64,000 nt of DNA from Cognatundibacterium rivi (lineage in GTDB: Bacteria; Pseudomonadota; Gammaproteobacteria; Burkholderiales; Burkholderiaceae_D). Location: contig NZ_JAGSPK010000001.1 in the NCBI RefSeq assembly GCF_018139565.1, forward strand, positions 62,001 through 126,000. The letters run 5' to 3'. Positions 1-7,287 of the stretch are shown one piece after another. How positions within the stretch are numbered: the first letter of the stretch is position 1; every line of letters begins with the position of its first letter. A program made the translations under genes and the position numbers. The notes beneath the pieces are model-generated. The model worked only from the letters and a program-made list of their open reading frames with translations, did no database searches and had not been told where the DNA came from.

Positions 1-1
1 G

Positions 2-376
2 ATCGAAGCGCTGAACCGCGTCAAAAACAGTTTCAACTCTTATCCATTAGACAGACTTGCCGTCGCCGGCGCGATTGCGGCGTTTGAAGATCAGGCGTAT
101 TTCAAGCTGACCTGTGATGCCGTTATCAACACGCGGCAAAAGCTCACGGGACGTTTGCAGGAACTCGGGTTTGAAGTCTTGCCTTCGTCCGCCAATTTTG
201 TGTTTGTGCGCCATCCTGAGCAAGATGCCGCAACGCTGGCGCAACGCCTGCGTGAACGGCATATCATCGTGCGCCATTTCCGGCTGCCGCGCATAGAACA
301 ATTCCTGCGGATTTCGATTGGCACCGATGCCGAATCGCAATTGCTGGTTGAAGCGCTGGAAGCATTGCTGGCGTAA
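2..376 (+). CDS. hisC: Histidinol-phosphate aminotransferase, C-terminal part
   Basis: The gene enters from outside the window; the open frame begins at base 2 and stops at 374-376, giving about 124 C-terminal residues. HisC is a PLP-dependent class I/II aminotransferase that converts imidazole-acetol phosphate and glutamate to histidinol phosphate in cytoplasmic histidine synthesis. The visible part has the family's C-terminal small domain: '[12 protein letters not shown]' just after where the PLP lysine region would lie, '[10 protein letters not shown]', and the substrate-binding end 'LRISIGT'. The active-site lysine is outside the window. A strong terminator follows. An alternative is another class II aminotransferase of the same fold, but the PSSANF and RISIGT motifs favour HisC. 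Confidence 0.85.
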   Translation: MEALNRVKNSFNSYPLDRLAVAGAIAAFEDQAYFKLTCDAVINTRQKLTGRLQELGFEVLPSSANFVFVRHPEQDAATLAQRLRERHIIVRHFRLPRIEQFLRISIGTDAESQLLVEALEALLA

Positions 377-427
377 TCATTCGCTACCGCATTTACTGCA
401 GCAAGCCAACAACAAACGATACAAAAA

Positions 428-469
428 AGCGGCGTGATTTCCTTATGCAGAAATCACGCCGCTTTTTTT
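428..469. terminator. Bidirectional rho-independent terminator
   Basis: A perfect 13-bp stem (428-440 with 451-463) has a 10-nt loop and is followed by a T-run on the plus strand and, read from the other side, a T-run on the minus strand. It lies between the convergent hisC and the hypothetical gene at 505-999 and probably ends both. Confidence 0.85.
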
Positions 470-504
470 GCAATGACGAACATGATGCCCGCCACTGCTG
501 ATTT

Positions 505-999
505 TTAATCCGGCCACAGCGACATCACCAGTTCTTCGATGTTATCCGGGTTACTGATTTTCTTTCTGGCGGCTGGCCAGTCTGCCGGTTCCGGTACGGC
601 TTTTCTGGTGAAGACTGGCGTATCAATCGCCATCTTCATTGCAAACACAAAGATGCCGGATTTCACCTCTGGTGGCGGCAGTTTCTGCACGATATCGTAA
701 ATCTGATTATCAAAATATTCGTGCACCGTTGGCGTCATATCCAGCCATGAATAGGTCGCACCATCGGAGCGGATCGCGATCACGACATAACCGCTGCTGG
801 GTGCGACTTTTGTTTTCTTAAATGCCTTGTAAATCTGTGACTGCAACGCCCGCGTGTAACGGCCAAGGCTATCGACATTGATACCTTTTTGCTGCAGCAC
901 ACTTTCAGACTGAAAGAAATAAAACGCATCAAAACGCACATCTGCGGCCGACGCCAGCGTCGACAAACTCAGCAATACCGCTGCCAGCAGCCATCTCAT
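505..999 (-). CDS. Secreted hypothetical protein, 164 aa
   Basis: I do not recognise a family. The N-terminus (MRWLLAAVLLSLSTLASA) is a typical Sec signal peptide with cleavage expected after ASA-A near residue 18-19, so the mature protein of about 145 residues is probably periplasmic. The mature part is soluble, with two short stretches that resemble each other: 'YVVIAIRSDG' near residue 95 and 'GIFVFAMKMA' near residue 130, each after an aromatic-rich helix. This faintly recalls the two-strand C-terminal fold of TonB-type proteins, but that is only a visual impression. The gene starts 10 bp downstream of the small asparaginase gene on the same strand, so the two are probably co-transcribed. 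Confidence 0.65.
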   Translation of the reverse strand: MRWLLAAVLLSLSTLASAADVRFDAFYFFQSESVLQQKGINVDSLGRYTRALQSQIYKAFKKTKVAPSSGYVVIAIRSDGATYSWLDMTPTVHEYFDNQIYDIVQKLPPPEVKSGIFVFAMKMAIDTPVFTRKAVPEPADWPAARKKISNPDNIEELVMSLWPD

Positions 1000-1009
1000 G
1001 ATGTCATCC

Positions 1010-1495
1010 TCATTTATTCACAAACACACCCGCTGTGCGGTTTTTTTGCACATCGTTCCATGGAAACACTTTGCCGTTCATCGCCACATGCACGCCGGGC
1101 GGCAGCAACTGCGCGGCGGCACAGGCAAACCCCAGATTAAACAAAGCGTCGGAATTCGCAATTTCATACGGAATCATCGCGCCGGTAAACACGATAGTTT
1201 TTCCCAGATTCGCCGCGCCCAGTACTTCGGCGGTTTCGCGCATGGTGTCGGTGCCGTGAATAATCACGATCGCTTTTTCGGGCGACGCCTGGCAAGCCGC
1301 TAATATCGTCTGGCGGTGGCTGTCATCCATATCCAATGAATCCATCAGCATGCAGATGTCCAGCTCGACTGGTACCGTCAGCCGCGCGCGGCGTATCACT
1401 TCCGGCAAATGGCTGTCGGCAAAACTCAGCTTGCCCGCGATTTCGTCATAATGTTTATCAAAAGTGCCGCCGGTGGCGAGGATACGCAAGCTCAT
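1010..1495 (-). CDS. Small asparaginase family protein (N-terminal domain only)
   Basis: The 161-residue protein has the two hallmark threonine motifs of L-asparaginase: 'ILATGGTFDKHYD' at the N-terminus (nucleophile Thr) and 'HGTDTM' near residue 75 (second Thr-Asp pair), followed by 'VFTGAM'. Known asparaginases are about 330 residues; this one ends where the first domain ends, so the C-terminal domain is missing. Such short forms are, from memory, common in Burkholderiales, so this may be a natural single-domain version. The open frame extends upstream to 1657, but that part overlaps the divergent gene at 1616 and has no family character; the ATG at 1493-1495 puts the start directly before the first motif. 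Activity on asparagine is not certain. Confidence 0.75.
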   Translation of the reverse strand: MSLRILATGGTFDKHYDEIAGKLSFADSHLPEVIRRARLTVPVELDICMLMDSLDMDDSHRQTILAACQASPEKAIVIIHGTDTMRETAEVLGAANLGKTIVFTGAMIPYEIANSDALFNLGFACAAAQLLPPGVHVAMNGKVFPWNDVQKNRTAGVFVNK

Positions 1496-1615
1496 GGTGT
1501 GCCGGAAAATGGTAGTGTCAGAGACAGCCATTGTAACGCGCCAGGCTGCGCGCTGAAAGCTGCTACACTTGCGCCTCATCATCGCTGACCTGTTTTTTCT
1601 GTCCCACGCACCATC

Positions 1616-2389
1616 ATGAAAACGATCGCCCCCGGCACTGTTATTTTTCACCGTCATCGCGGCTACGGCGTGCTGACCACGGTGAATCTGCTGACCGGCT
1701 GGGTCGCCGCCCGTTTTGGCGATGAAAAGCGCACGCTTGATCTGAACTTATCCACAGACGACATTCAGCATGCCGATGGCAGCGCGATCCTGTTTCGGCG
1801 CGATCCGCCGGAACGCATGCCGCAAGCGCGCCTGATGGCGATGGTGCGCGAATTGCACGCCGCCGGTTATCAAAAACTGTATCTGTATATCTGGCCGAAA
1901 GCCTCTGGTCTGCACTGGCGCTGGCAGTTATTCACAGGCACCCGCAACTGGATGCAACGCCCCTGCCGCGAAGGCTGGTATGGTTCCGGCGCTGACTATA
2001 TTTTTAATCCAGTGATGGGCTGGGGCGATGCGCCCGGTGCCAGCAGCGCTGAACTAATTCAGGCGCTGGCCCAGTTCGACCCCGCCGGACTGGCGCAGGC
2101 ATTAGGCCGCGACGAAGATCACAGCGCCTGGTTTGCCAGCGTCTGCGATGCGCTGTTGCCGGACTACGCCTACAGTCTCGGTGCCGACACCGCCGATAAC
2201 CCACTGCCGCTGTATCTGCCGGTGATCGGTGTGCGCCAGCGCCAGCCCGCGCTGGAACGGCAATTACCGTATCCGCCCGGCTGGGAACGCACCTGGAGCC
2301 CCGACAGCCTCGCGCGCCGCCACCAGCAACGCGCCATCGTGCGCCATGATGTGATACCGTCCGGCTGGAGCCTGCCCATCGATATTTAA
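1616..2389 (+). CDS. Conserved hypothetical protein with N-terminal CarD/tudor-like segment
   Basis: A 257-residue soluble protein with no signal peptide or membrane segment. The first 45 residues (GTVIFHRHRGYGVL, then VAARFGDEKRTLDL) have the G-x-x-V-x-H-x-x-x-G-x-G-x-V pattern of small beta-barrel modules seen in CarD-type and UvrD/PcrA C-terminal nucleic-acid or RNA-polymerase interaction domains. The remaining 200 residues are rich in Trp and Pro (YLYIWPKASGLHWRWQLF around residue 85) and I cannot place them. It is divergent from the asparaginase gene, with 120 bp between. A role in nucleic-acid metabolism is only suggested by the N-terminal module. Confidence 0.6.
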   Translation: MKTIAPGTVIFHRHRGYGVLTTVNLLTGWVAARFGDEKRTLDLNLSTDDIQHADGSAILFRRDPPERMPQARLMAMVRELHAAGYQKLYLYIWPKASGLHWRWQLFTGTRNWMQRPCREGWYGSGADYIFNPVMGWGDAPGASSAELIQALAQFDPAGLAQALGRDEDHSAWFASVCDALLPDYAYSLGADTADNPLPLYLPVIGVRQRQPALERQLPYPPGWERTWSPDSLARRHQQRAIVRHDVIPSGWSLPIDI

Positions 2390-2403
2390 ACAGCGTTGTA
2401 GAT

Positions 2404-2481
2404 ATACTCCCCCCTGTTTTTAGTAAAACACCCTTAATCTCAGCGTCAATGCTGGGCTTTAAAATATACCCGGGGGAGTAT
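2404..2481 (+). repeat. 78-bp dispersed repeat, copy R1
   Basis: The element starts with ATACTCCCCCC and ends with GGGGGAGTAT, so its ends can pair (about 10 bp) around a loop that holds a smaller hairpin (CAGC ... GCTG, near 2440-2455). The same 78-bp unit, with identical length, is at 5278-5355, 7062-7139 and 10549-10626, and a rearranged copy at 27855-27920. R1 and R2 share further bases past the 3' end (TTTCGGTGCT). It sits between the hypothetical gene ending at 2389 and the gdx riboswitch. Confidence 0.8.
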
Positions 2482-2604
2482 TTTTCGGTGCTGTTTCTTG
2501 CTTTAGTTTCTTGCTTTATTTACTGCCTCACCAACACGTCAGGCCAGCACGCAGAAAAAAGCAGCCGCCCGCAAGTGCCGGAAACGCCAAATTCAGCAGC
2601 ATCC

Positions 2605-2662
2605 CCGCCAGAGGACGACCTCTGCGGTTTCTATTTTTTGCAGGGACGACCCTGCCACCGCA
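2605..2662 (+). promoter_or_regulatory. Guanidine-II (mini-ykkC) riboswitch
   Basis: Two GC-rich hairpins both carry the ACGA tetraloop that defines this class. Hairpin 1 is at 2605-2627 (stem with one bulged base, ACGA at 2615-2618) and hairpin 2 at 2640-2655 (GCAGGG-ACGA-CCCTGC), joined by a 12-nt pyrimidine-rich linker. The gdx start codon is 21 nt after hairpin 2, with its ribosome-binding site (AAGGAA) at 2664-2669. The 3' edge of hairpin 1 (TGCGGT, 2623-2628) is complementary to ACCGCA at 2657-2662, next to the ribosome-binding site, which suggests an alternative fold. Known members bind two guanidinium ions and switch on translation of guanidinium exporters, which fits the gene behind it. 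Confidence 0.93.
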
Positions 2663-2675
2663 CAAGGAACACAAT

Positions 2676-2996
2676 ATGAACTGGCTCATCCTCATCGCCG
2701 CAGGCTTGTTTGAAATCGTCTGGGCCATCGGCCTCAAATACACTGAAGGATTTTCACGCTTCTGGCCGAGCGTCATCACGCTGGCGGCAATGGCAGTGAG
2801 CGTGGGCTTACTCGGCATTGCCATGAAAGGCCTGCCAGTCGGCACCGCCTACGCAATCTGGGTCGGCGTCGGCGCCGTCGGCACCACGATTTTTGGCATC
2901 ATCCTGTTCGGCGAACCCGCAAACCCGGCACGCCTATTCAGCCTCGCCCTGATCGTCTGCGGCATCATTGGCCTGAAACTCTCCACGCCTGCCTGA
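2676..2996 (+). CDS. gdx: Guanidinium exporter Gdx (SugE, SMR family)
   Basis: A 106-residue inner-membrane protein with four membrane segments and the small-multidrug-resistance fold. The SugE/Gdx branch is marked by '[16 protein letters not shown]' (essential Glu13-equivalent in helix 1, with the WAIGLKY pattern), '[15 protein letters not shown]' in helix 3 and '[10 protein letters not shown]' before helix 4. Gdx works as a dual-topology dimer that exports guanidinium in exchange for protons. The ATG at 2676 was chosen over an in-frame ATG at 2511 because it follows a ribosome-binding site and the riboswitch, and matches the usual family length of about 105. Expression is expected to be turned on by guanidine. 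Confidence 0.95.
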   Translation: MNWLILIAAGLFEIVWAIGLKYTEGFSRFWPSVITLAAMAVSVGLLGIAMKGLPVGTAYAIWVGVGAVGTTIFGIILFGEPANPARLFSLALIVCGIIGLKLSTPA

Positions 2997-3010
2997 GTTT
3001 GTTTCGTTGC

Positions 3011-3052
3011 AATGCGCCTGTGCATAACGCCGGATTTACGCACAGGCGCATT
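3011..3052. terminator. Stem-loop after gdx
   Basis: A perfect 13-bp inverted repeat (3011-3023 with 3040-3052) has a 16-nt loop. It lies 15 bp after the gdx stop codon but lacks a T-run on either strand, so it may be an RNA-stabilising hairpin or a weak terminator. Confidence 0.5.
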
Positions 3053-3222
3053 AAACCCATCTGGCAAGATGATCGGTGCGTGATAAGGATGCACCTACCC
3101 CTAATTGCGTATCAGGCGTAGGAGCTAGCGGGGTATGTTGTGTGAATTAACGTGCGGCCGAATGACGTAAGCACGGAGAGAAGCCAAAATACAGCTTTGA
3201 GTCGTCACGTATGACTAAAAGT

Positions 3223-4134
3223 TTATGCCTTCGTTGGTTTAATATAAATATTAACCATTTCATATAAAAGATGGCTATAAGACATAAGAAACTCTATCAA
3301 CATTCCAAAGCGGCACACGTAAGTTCGAAAAGATGGATCTGAATTTATAGGGATTTCAAGCAATGCGATAAGATTTCTGTACTTATCTTTGCCGAAGAAT
3401 TGCTCTACTAACTGTTTGTGTCCGATGAGGATTTTCCCGTTGTTGAAGACACCCGCTTCTTTAGCTACTAAGTCGGTAAAATCTTCGATACTTATGGTTC
3501 TGCCACAGTTATGAACTATTAAGTGTCTCAGCTTTTCAATTAAAACAATTGCAAACTCTAAATTTACGTCAAAATAATTTTTCGATTCAATATACTGAAG
3601 CTGTGGAAATGATTTTCGAAAAGTCTCTAAGATGCTCTTTGGGGCGCCTTTCTTTTTATTTGCCTGCTGCAAGTGCCAATTGAAATCTAATTTATCTCGC
3701 TCGGAGAGTTTTATATTCCCGTAGTCACATAGTGGCCAGAAGTTGGCATCATTGAGGCCGCAGTAGGCATAAACCTTAAACAGATAGTCTTCAAATTCTT
3801 CATAAGCTTCGGCGAGCAGCCATTGATACTGCCTATTTTTTCTAAATAGGGCCTCACTCTCTCGATCATCTGCGGACATTGTTCTGTAATGATATGAACT
3901 GACCTGACCAGAACGGGCATCGCGAAAGGTCATATTATGTGACGATAAACGCACGCCTTTTAGTTCAGGATATGCCCCTTCATTTTCTGCGTATTGGAGT
4001 AGAGCCTTTAGTTCCGCACTAGAAGCACTCTTTACTGCGCGTTGAAACAGCTCGATTTCTGCGATCCGCTCCGAGTAATTCAACCAAATATCTTTGATAT
4101 TCATAGCTACCTTTAAGTAATCAAGAAAGCTCAA
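3223..4134 (-). CDS. Hypothetical protein with HEPN-like motif, 303 aa
   Basis: An AT-rich gene unlike its GC-richer neighbours, last in the minus-strand accessory array. The protein is almost entirely helical by composition, has no signal peptide, and near residue 210 carries 'IEKLRHLIVHN', an R-x4-H pattern in a helix of the kind used by HEPN ribonucleases and related toxin, abortive-infection and CRISPR-associated proteins. I do not recognise the full-length family. An internal ATG ten codons in (4104) is an alternative start. No partner antitoxin gene is evident next to it. A site resembling a decayed attC may lie at 3150-3230, but its core bases do not fit well. Function unknown; a stress or defence role is only an inference from the motif and from lying in a cassette array. 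Confidence 0.6.
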   Translation of the reverse strand: MSFLDYLKVAMNIKDIWLNYSERIAEIELFQRAVKSASSAELKALLQYAENEGAYPELKGVRLSSHNMTFRDARSGQVSSYHYRTMSADDRESEALFRKNRQYQWLLAEAYEEFEDYLFKVYAYCGLNDANFWPLCDYGNIKLSERDKLDFNWHLQQANKKKGAPKSILETFRKSFPQLQYIESKNYFDVNLEFAIVLIEKLRHLIVHNCGRTISIEDFTDLVAKEAGVFNNGKILIGHKQLVEQFFGKDKYRNLIALLEIPINSDPSFRTYVCRFGMLIEFLMSYSHLLYEMVNIYIKPTKA

Positions 4135-4342
4135 ATTGTTTTAAAGCCCAATAACCGATAACTGCTTCTGTGCAGCTGCTTTGAGCAAAATGTGCGTAAC
4201 ACCACGGACTTGTTTGCATCAAGCAAGCAACGTATATCCAACCGTTTGGTTCGCTCTATAACGCTGAAATTCTTCTTAAAGAGGATTATTAAAGGATAAC
4301 GTTCGACCTCAGATAACTACCGCCAGATTTCACTTTGGCATG

Positions 4343-4702
4343 CTAACCTCTGTAGACGATAGCTTCATTGAGAGCGGAAACAACTTGATCCAGATATTCT
4401 TTCTGATAGGTTGTCAGTGCTTTCGTTTCTCCGCCTGAAGTGCGAAGCATGATGTGAAACATCGTCTTTTGCTTAGACAAGTAATAGATCGAAATTGCTA
4501 CGAGCGGGATACCGAAGAACGCATTCTGGCTAATAGTGGCAAGACCGAGCAAAAGAAAAAGGATACCTCCAACCCGGTTTGGAACCTGAGTGACTGGATT
4601 GACCGAAGTGATATTACTCATAGCAAACGTCTGGCCATCGACAACAAACCTTGCGCTGGAGACTTTCACTCCGTCGTGTTCAAAGAACGTCTTTTCTTCC
4701 AT
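4343..4702 (-). CDS. DUF6232-like membrane protein, 119 aa
   Basis: The protein has a soluble N-terminal strand region (VKVSSARFVVDGQTFAMSNI), two adjacent hydrophobic segments around residues 46-80 (GGILFLLLGLATI, then FFGIPLVAISIYYL), and a C-terminal 'MLRTSGGETKALTTYQKEYL' stretch ending in an amphipathic helix. This order (strands, hairpin of two membrane helices, strands, helix) is what I recall of the DUF6232 family, small proteins that are frequent in integron cassettes and have no assigned function. It is the next-to-last minus-strand gene of the array. A 10-bp stem-loop at 4778-4804, between this gene and the one upstream, has the size expected for the centre of an attC site but no good core sequence. 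Confidence 0.65.
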   Translation of the reverse strand: MEEKTFFEHDGVKVSSARFVVDGQTFAMSNITSVNPVTQVPNRVGGILFLLLGLATISQNAFFGIPLVAISIYYLSKQKTMFHIMLRTSGGETKALTTYQKEYLDQVVSALNEAIVYRG

Positions 4703-4825
4703 TGTTGCTCCCGTTTAAAGTACAGCGTCTGGATAAAACAGATACCTTGCAAAATGTCGAATGCCTGATGTAAGTGGAAAGGGCAAGACCATAGCGCCCT
4801 TCCAGCGCAATATCTCTGCAACTCT

Positions 4826-5173
4826 CTACCTACAGACAAAATTTGCCAGATCGCTCTTGCTTGAGCCGGGTTGCAGCTCAAACCACGTTGTCGGTTTTTC
4901 TTTGATGCTGGATGGTGATTGTTCGCTGTAACCCAACTCGCGCATTTGCATGGTGGTGCAATTTGTTTCTGTTAACGTGTAGCCAACGCTGTCGATGCCG
5001 ACTCGCTTATGCAACGCACGCACAATGTTTCCAAATTTTTTCGATTCAAGAAGAAAGTATTTCCCCTTATCGCCCGCAACACTGCGCGGAATAGTAATTT
5101 CAGACTGAGCAGCAGTCAACGCGGTGGTGACAAAAGCAGCAGCAAGCAGTGCCGTGATTTTTAAAATACGCAT
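4826..5173 (-). CDS. Secreted hypothetical protein, 115 aa
   Basis: The start is taken at the ATG at 5173 (MRILKITALLAAAF...), which follows AGGAA at the right distance; the frame is open up to 5266 without a better start. The first 24 residues form a Sec signal peptide with cleavage near ALTAAQS. The mature protein of about 90 residues has two cysteines (TETNCTTMQMRELGY and the C-terminal FVCR), which could form a disulfide in the periplasm, and a basic central stretch (KKFGNIVRALHKR). I know no family for it. Its upstream region weakly resembles the leader blocks at 6881 and 10368, and repeat R2 lies 105 bp upstream. Confidence 0.6.
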   Translation of the reverse strand: MRILKITALLAAAFVTTALTAAQSEITIPRSVAGDKGKYFLLESKKFGNIVRALHKRVGIDSVGYTLTETNCTTMQMRELGYSEQSPSSIKEKPTTWFELQPGSSKSDLANFVCR

Positions 5174-5277
5174 GAACATTTCCTGTCTGGCTAAGGTAAC
5201 TGAATTTGCAAAAATAAAGCTTGCCTGTACATTCTCAAAATTTATGCTCGACTGCGGTAAACACACCCATATTCCGC

Positions 5278-5355
5278 ATACTCCCCCCAGTTTTTAACAA
5301 AACCCCCTTCTTCTCAGCATCAACACTGGGCTCGCAGAGATACCCGGGGGAGTAT
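5278..5355 (+). repeat. 78-bp dispersed repeat, copy R2
   Basis: Same unit as R1 (2404-2481): ATACTCCCCCC at the left end, GGGGGAGTAT at the right end, core CTCAGCATCAACACTGGGC. The sequence continues past the end with TTTCGGTGCT as in R1. Together with R3 it brackets the VOC-RidA-SnoaL genes in direct orientation. Confidence 0.85.
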
Positions 5356-5380
5356 ATTTCGGTGCTTTGCAGTGTCGGCG

Positions 5381-5773
5381 TCAGGCAGGTCGCAGCGCCT
5401 GCAGCATGGCGATGCGGTTGCCTTCGGTGTCGAGGAAGGAGACGTAGCTGCCGACGCCGGGGATGTGCATGGGTTCGCCGAGGATGCTGCAGTCGGCGCT
5501 GATGACTTTGGCGATGGCGGCTTGCATATTGTCGACCGCGATGACGACCGATGGCTGTTGTGCCGGGCTGTCCGGTGTTTGCTCGAAAAAGCCGCCGTTG
5601 ATGGTGCCGGGCTGCGTAGGTCGTCCATCGGCGGTGTCGCAGGTGTTGACGACCACGTAATTGCTCATCGCGGGGCCGAGCGCCTGTGTCTGCCAGCCAA
5701 AGGCGGTGCTGTAAAACTCCGCCGCGCGGGTCGCGTCCTGATATGGCATTTCAAAGTGGATCACCGGATTCAT
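5381..5773 (-). CDS. VOC family (glyoxalase/bleomycin-resistance fold) protein
   Basis: A 130-residue single-subunit VOC protein with two beta-alpha-beta-beta-beta units. The first unit has 'VIHFEMPYQDATRAAEFY' (metal-site His near residue 6) and the second 'QPSVVIAVDNMQAAIAKV' followed by 'GVGSYVSFLDTEGNRIAML', where the Glu of 'DTEGN' is the usual last metal ligand. This subfamily is commonly labelled glyoxalase/extradiol-type; its substrate cannot be read from sequence. The codon use is GC-richer than in the cassette genes around it. It is the last of three same-strand genes (SnoaL-like, RidA, VOC) lying between repeats R3 and R2. Confidence 0.85.
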   Translation of the reverse strand: MNPVIHFEMPYQDATRAAEFYSTAFGWQTQALGPAMSNYVVVNTCDTADGRPTQPGTINGGFFEQTPDSPAQQPSVVIAVDNMQAAIAKVISADCSILGEPMHIPGVGSYVSFLDTEGNRIAMLQALRPA

Positions 5774-5934
5774 CTTTCACTCCTTCACTCAAAAAACATT
5801 TGTGATCTTGATGTTTTTACCGCGTCGCATTTGGCATGAAGCCTGAGCTGCAAATTCAGCGGATGGCAAAAAGTAGCTATTTAGTGATCCGCTGGAATGA
5901 TTGCTCGGGTTTGTTTCAGAACGGGCTGCGGCTG

Positions 5935-6342
5935 TTAATCAGGCAGGCGGACAACCAGTTCCAGTTCCACCTGCAGATCCGGTGCTGCCAGCGCTGCCAC
6001 ACCGATGCCGGTCACACAGGGTTGCGCACCTTCAAAGGTGGCCAGAAACGGTGGCATCAGTTCTTCCATGCGTTCTGGCGTCAGGTTGACCAGATAAACA
6101 CGTGCCAGCACCACATCGTGTGGTGTGGCGCCGACGGCATCCAGTGCGGCTTTGGCATTCAGCGCGACGAGCTGCATTTGCTCGGCCAGCCCGGCTGGCA
6201 CCGGCTGACCATCTGCCCGCCACGCGACCTGGCCGGATATGTACGCCATGCGCCCCGGCGTAACGATGGATATTTGTGAATAGCCCATATCGCCGGCGTT
6301 TGGCAAGGTCGGTGGGTTCAGGCGGACGATGGATTGCGTCAT
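5935..6342 (-). CDS. RidA/YjgF family protein
   Basis: A 135-residue member of the YjgF/YER057c/UK114 family, a trimeric cytoplasmic fold. The archetype RidA hydrolyses reactive enamine/imine intermediates from PLP enzymes; other subfamilies act on different substrates. Visible family features are 'GRMAYISGQVAWRADG' near residue 32, 'ALNAKAALDAVGATPHDV' near residue 62, and 'VYLVNLTPERMEELMPPF'. The conserved Arg that binds the substrate carboxylate in true RidA (usually in 'GIPARxxVxV') is replaced here by 'CVTGIGVAALAAPDLQVE', so this is more likely one of the RidA-like subfamilies with another substrate. It lies between the SnoaL-like and VOC genes. Confidence 0.85.
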   Translation of the reverse strand: MTQSIVRLNPPTLPNAGDMGYSQISIVTPGRMAYISGQVAWRADGQPVPAGLAEQMQLVALNAKAALDAVGATPHDVVLARVYLVNLTPERMEELMPPFLATFEGAQPCVTGIGVAALAAPDLQVELELVVRLPD

Positions 6343-6444
6343 GGTTGCTCCGGAGGGTAAATTTCAGAGGGTGTCGGGCGCATCGCTGCGCCCCGTGTGT
6401 GGCGCACGCGCAGTGGATAACCGGGCGCGCGCACAGTGCTGCCA

Positions 6445-6855
6445 TTACTTCATTTGCGCTAATGCGCCGTGCAGATCAGCGTTGCCCCAGTGCTCGGCGT
6501 ACTGGCCGTTACTGATGCGAACGATGTCGGTCACGTTGATGCGGATGCGGCGCCCGGTCGCCGGAACCCCGAGAAACATGCCCTGGTGCGTGCCGGAAAT
6601 CGTCTTGCGGGTAACAACTTTGTCGCCTTCGGCGATCTGATCGTGTAATTCGACCGTCAGATCGGGCAGGGCTGGCCGCAGGACGTTTGTAAAAAATGCA
6701 GCGAAGCCTTCGCGCCCGTTGGGTGTGCCGGGTGGCGCAGTGTGGTTGATGAAGCTGGCAGCCACCAGCGCATCAAAGGTCTGCATATTGCCTTGTTCTA
6801 TGACTTCGCGATTGAAACGTGCAACGATTTGTTTGTTTTCAGACAGTGTATTCAT
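6445..6855 (-). CDS. SnoaL-like/ester cyclase family protein
   Basis: A 136-residue NTF2-like alpha+beta cone fold protein. The N-terminal helix 'NKQIVARFNREVIEQGN', then 'ASFINHTAPPG', 'GREGFAAFFTNVLRPALPD', 'DKVVTRKTISGTHQGMF' and the C-terminal 'ISNGQYAEHWGNADL' follow the order of SnoaL-like polyketide cyclase/predicted ester cyclase proteins. The Trp-His area at the end ('AEHW') is typical of that family. Most bacterial members have no known substrate. It is first in the three-gene insert with RidA and VOC. The 66 bp upstream of its start match the 66 bp upstream of the DUF4259 gene. Confidence 0.8.
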   Translation of the reverse strand: MNTLSENKQIVARFNREVIEQGNMQTFDALVAASFINHTAPPGTPNGREGFAAFFTNVLRPALPDLTVELHDQIAEGDKVVTRKTISGTHQGMFLGVPATGRRIRINVTDIVRISNGQYAEHWGNADLHGALAQMK

Positions 6856-6880
6856 GGCAAAATTGAAATTGGTCAGCTAG

Positions 6881-6946
6881 AACGTTGATTGAATGTAACA
6901 AAAGTGAAGCTTATTCAGGGGTATTAAAAAAAGACACTTTTCTTCC
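6881..6946 (-). promoter_or_regulatory. Leader block shared with the DUF4259 gene
   Basis: This stretch, directly upstream of the SnoaL-like gene, aligns by eye to 10368-10433 upstream of DUF4259 at roughly 48 of 66 positions, including GTGAAGCTTA and AAAAAGACA. Both blocks are followed, about 115 bp further upstream, by a copy of the 78-bp repeat. The role (promoter, leader or trace of a duplication) is not known. Confidence 0.5.
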
Positions 6947-7061
6947 AATGCCTTCATAGCGATATAGAAGCTTATGGCAAACAATTATACTGTATTTATA
7001 TACAGCTCTATTGTATGTAAAAAATCATCATCACATTGTGGATGAACAAGCCGATTTCTAC

Positions 7062-7139
7062 ATACTCCCCCCTGTTTTTTACAAAACACCCTTTATCCCG
7101 GCGTAAACATTGGGCTTGTAAACATACCCCTGGGAGTAT
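7062..7139 (+). repeat. 78-bp dispersed repeat, copy R3
   Basis: Same length and ends as R1, with a slightly worn right end (CTGGGAGTAT). The core is of the R4 type (TATCCCGGCG ... TTGGGCTTGT), and it shares about 27 further bases with R4 past the right end (TTTT ... CGTTTTGA ... GGTGTGGG). R3 and R4 thus form a subfamily. Confidence 0.85.
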
Positions 7140-7227
7140 ATTTTTACGTTTTGAAGGTGTGGGGCGCGCTGAATTCGATTAACGAGGGTGGACGCGATGA
7201 TTGTTGAAGTAGGCCAGGGAATTTGGG

Positions 7228-7287
7228 AGTAACGTCAAAATTCAGCGGCCTCCGTTTGCGGAGGTTCGCTGAGATGCCGTATCAGGC
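7228..7287 (-). other. Probable degenerate attC site
   Basis: A 31-nt imperfect hairpin (7242-7272: TCAGCG and CCTCCG arms, TTTG loop) is centred exactly between two weak core sites, AGTAAC at 7228-7233 and a GTATCAGGC at 7279-7287 that contains the stop codon of the DUF2314-like gene. Size (60 bp), symmetry and stop-codon position fit an attC site, but neither core matches RYYYAAC/GTTRRRY, so it may be inactive or simply a terminator-like hairpin. Confidence 0.4.

Noticed and set aside
2449..2679. Plus-strand frame of 76 codons overlapping the riboswitch
   Set aside because: It runs through repeat R1 and both riboswitch hairpins, has no family character, and the real gene is gdx at 2676.
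3150..3230. Full attC at the end of the 303-aa gene
   Set aside because: Possible cores (AATTAAC and GTTTATG) deviate at more than one key base and inner boxes do not pair well.
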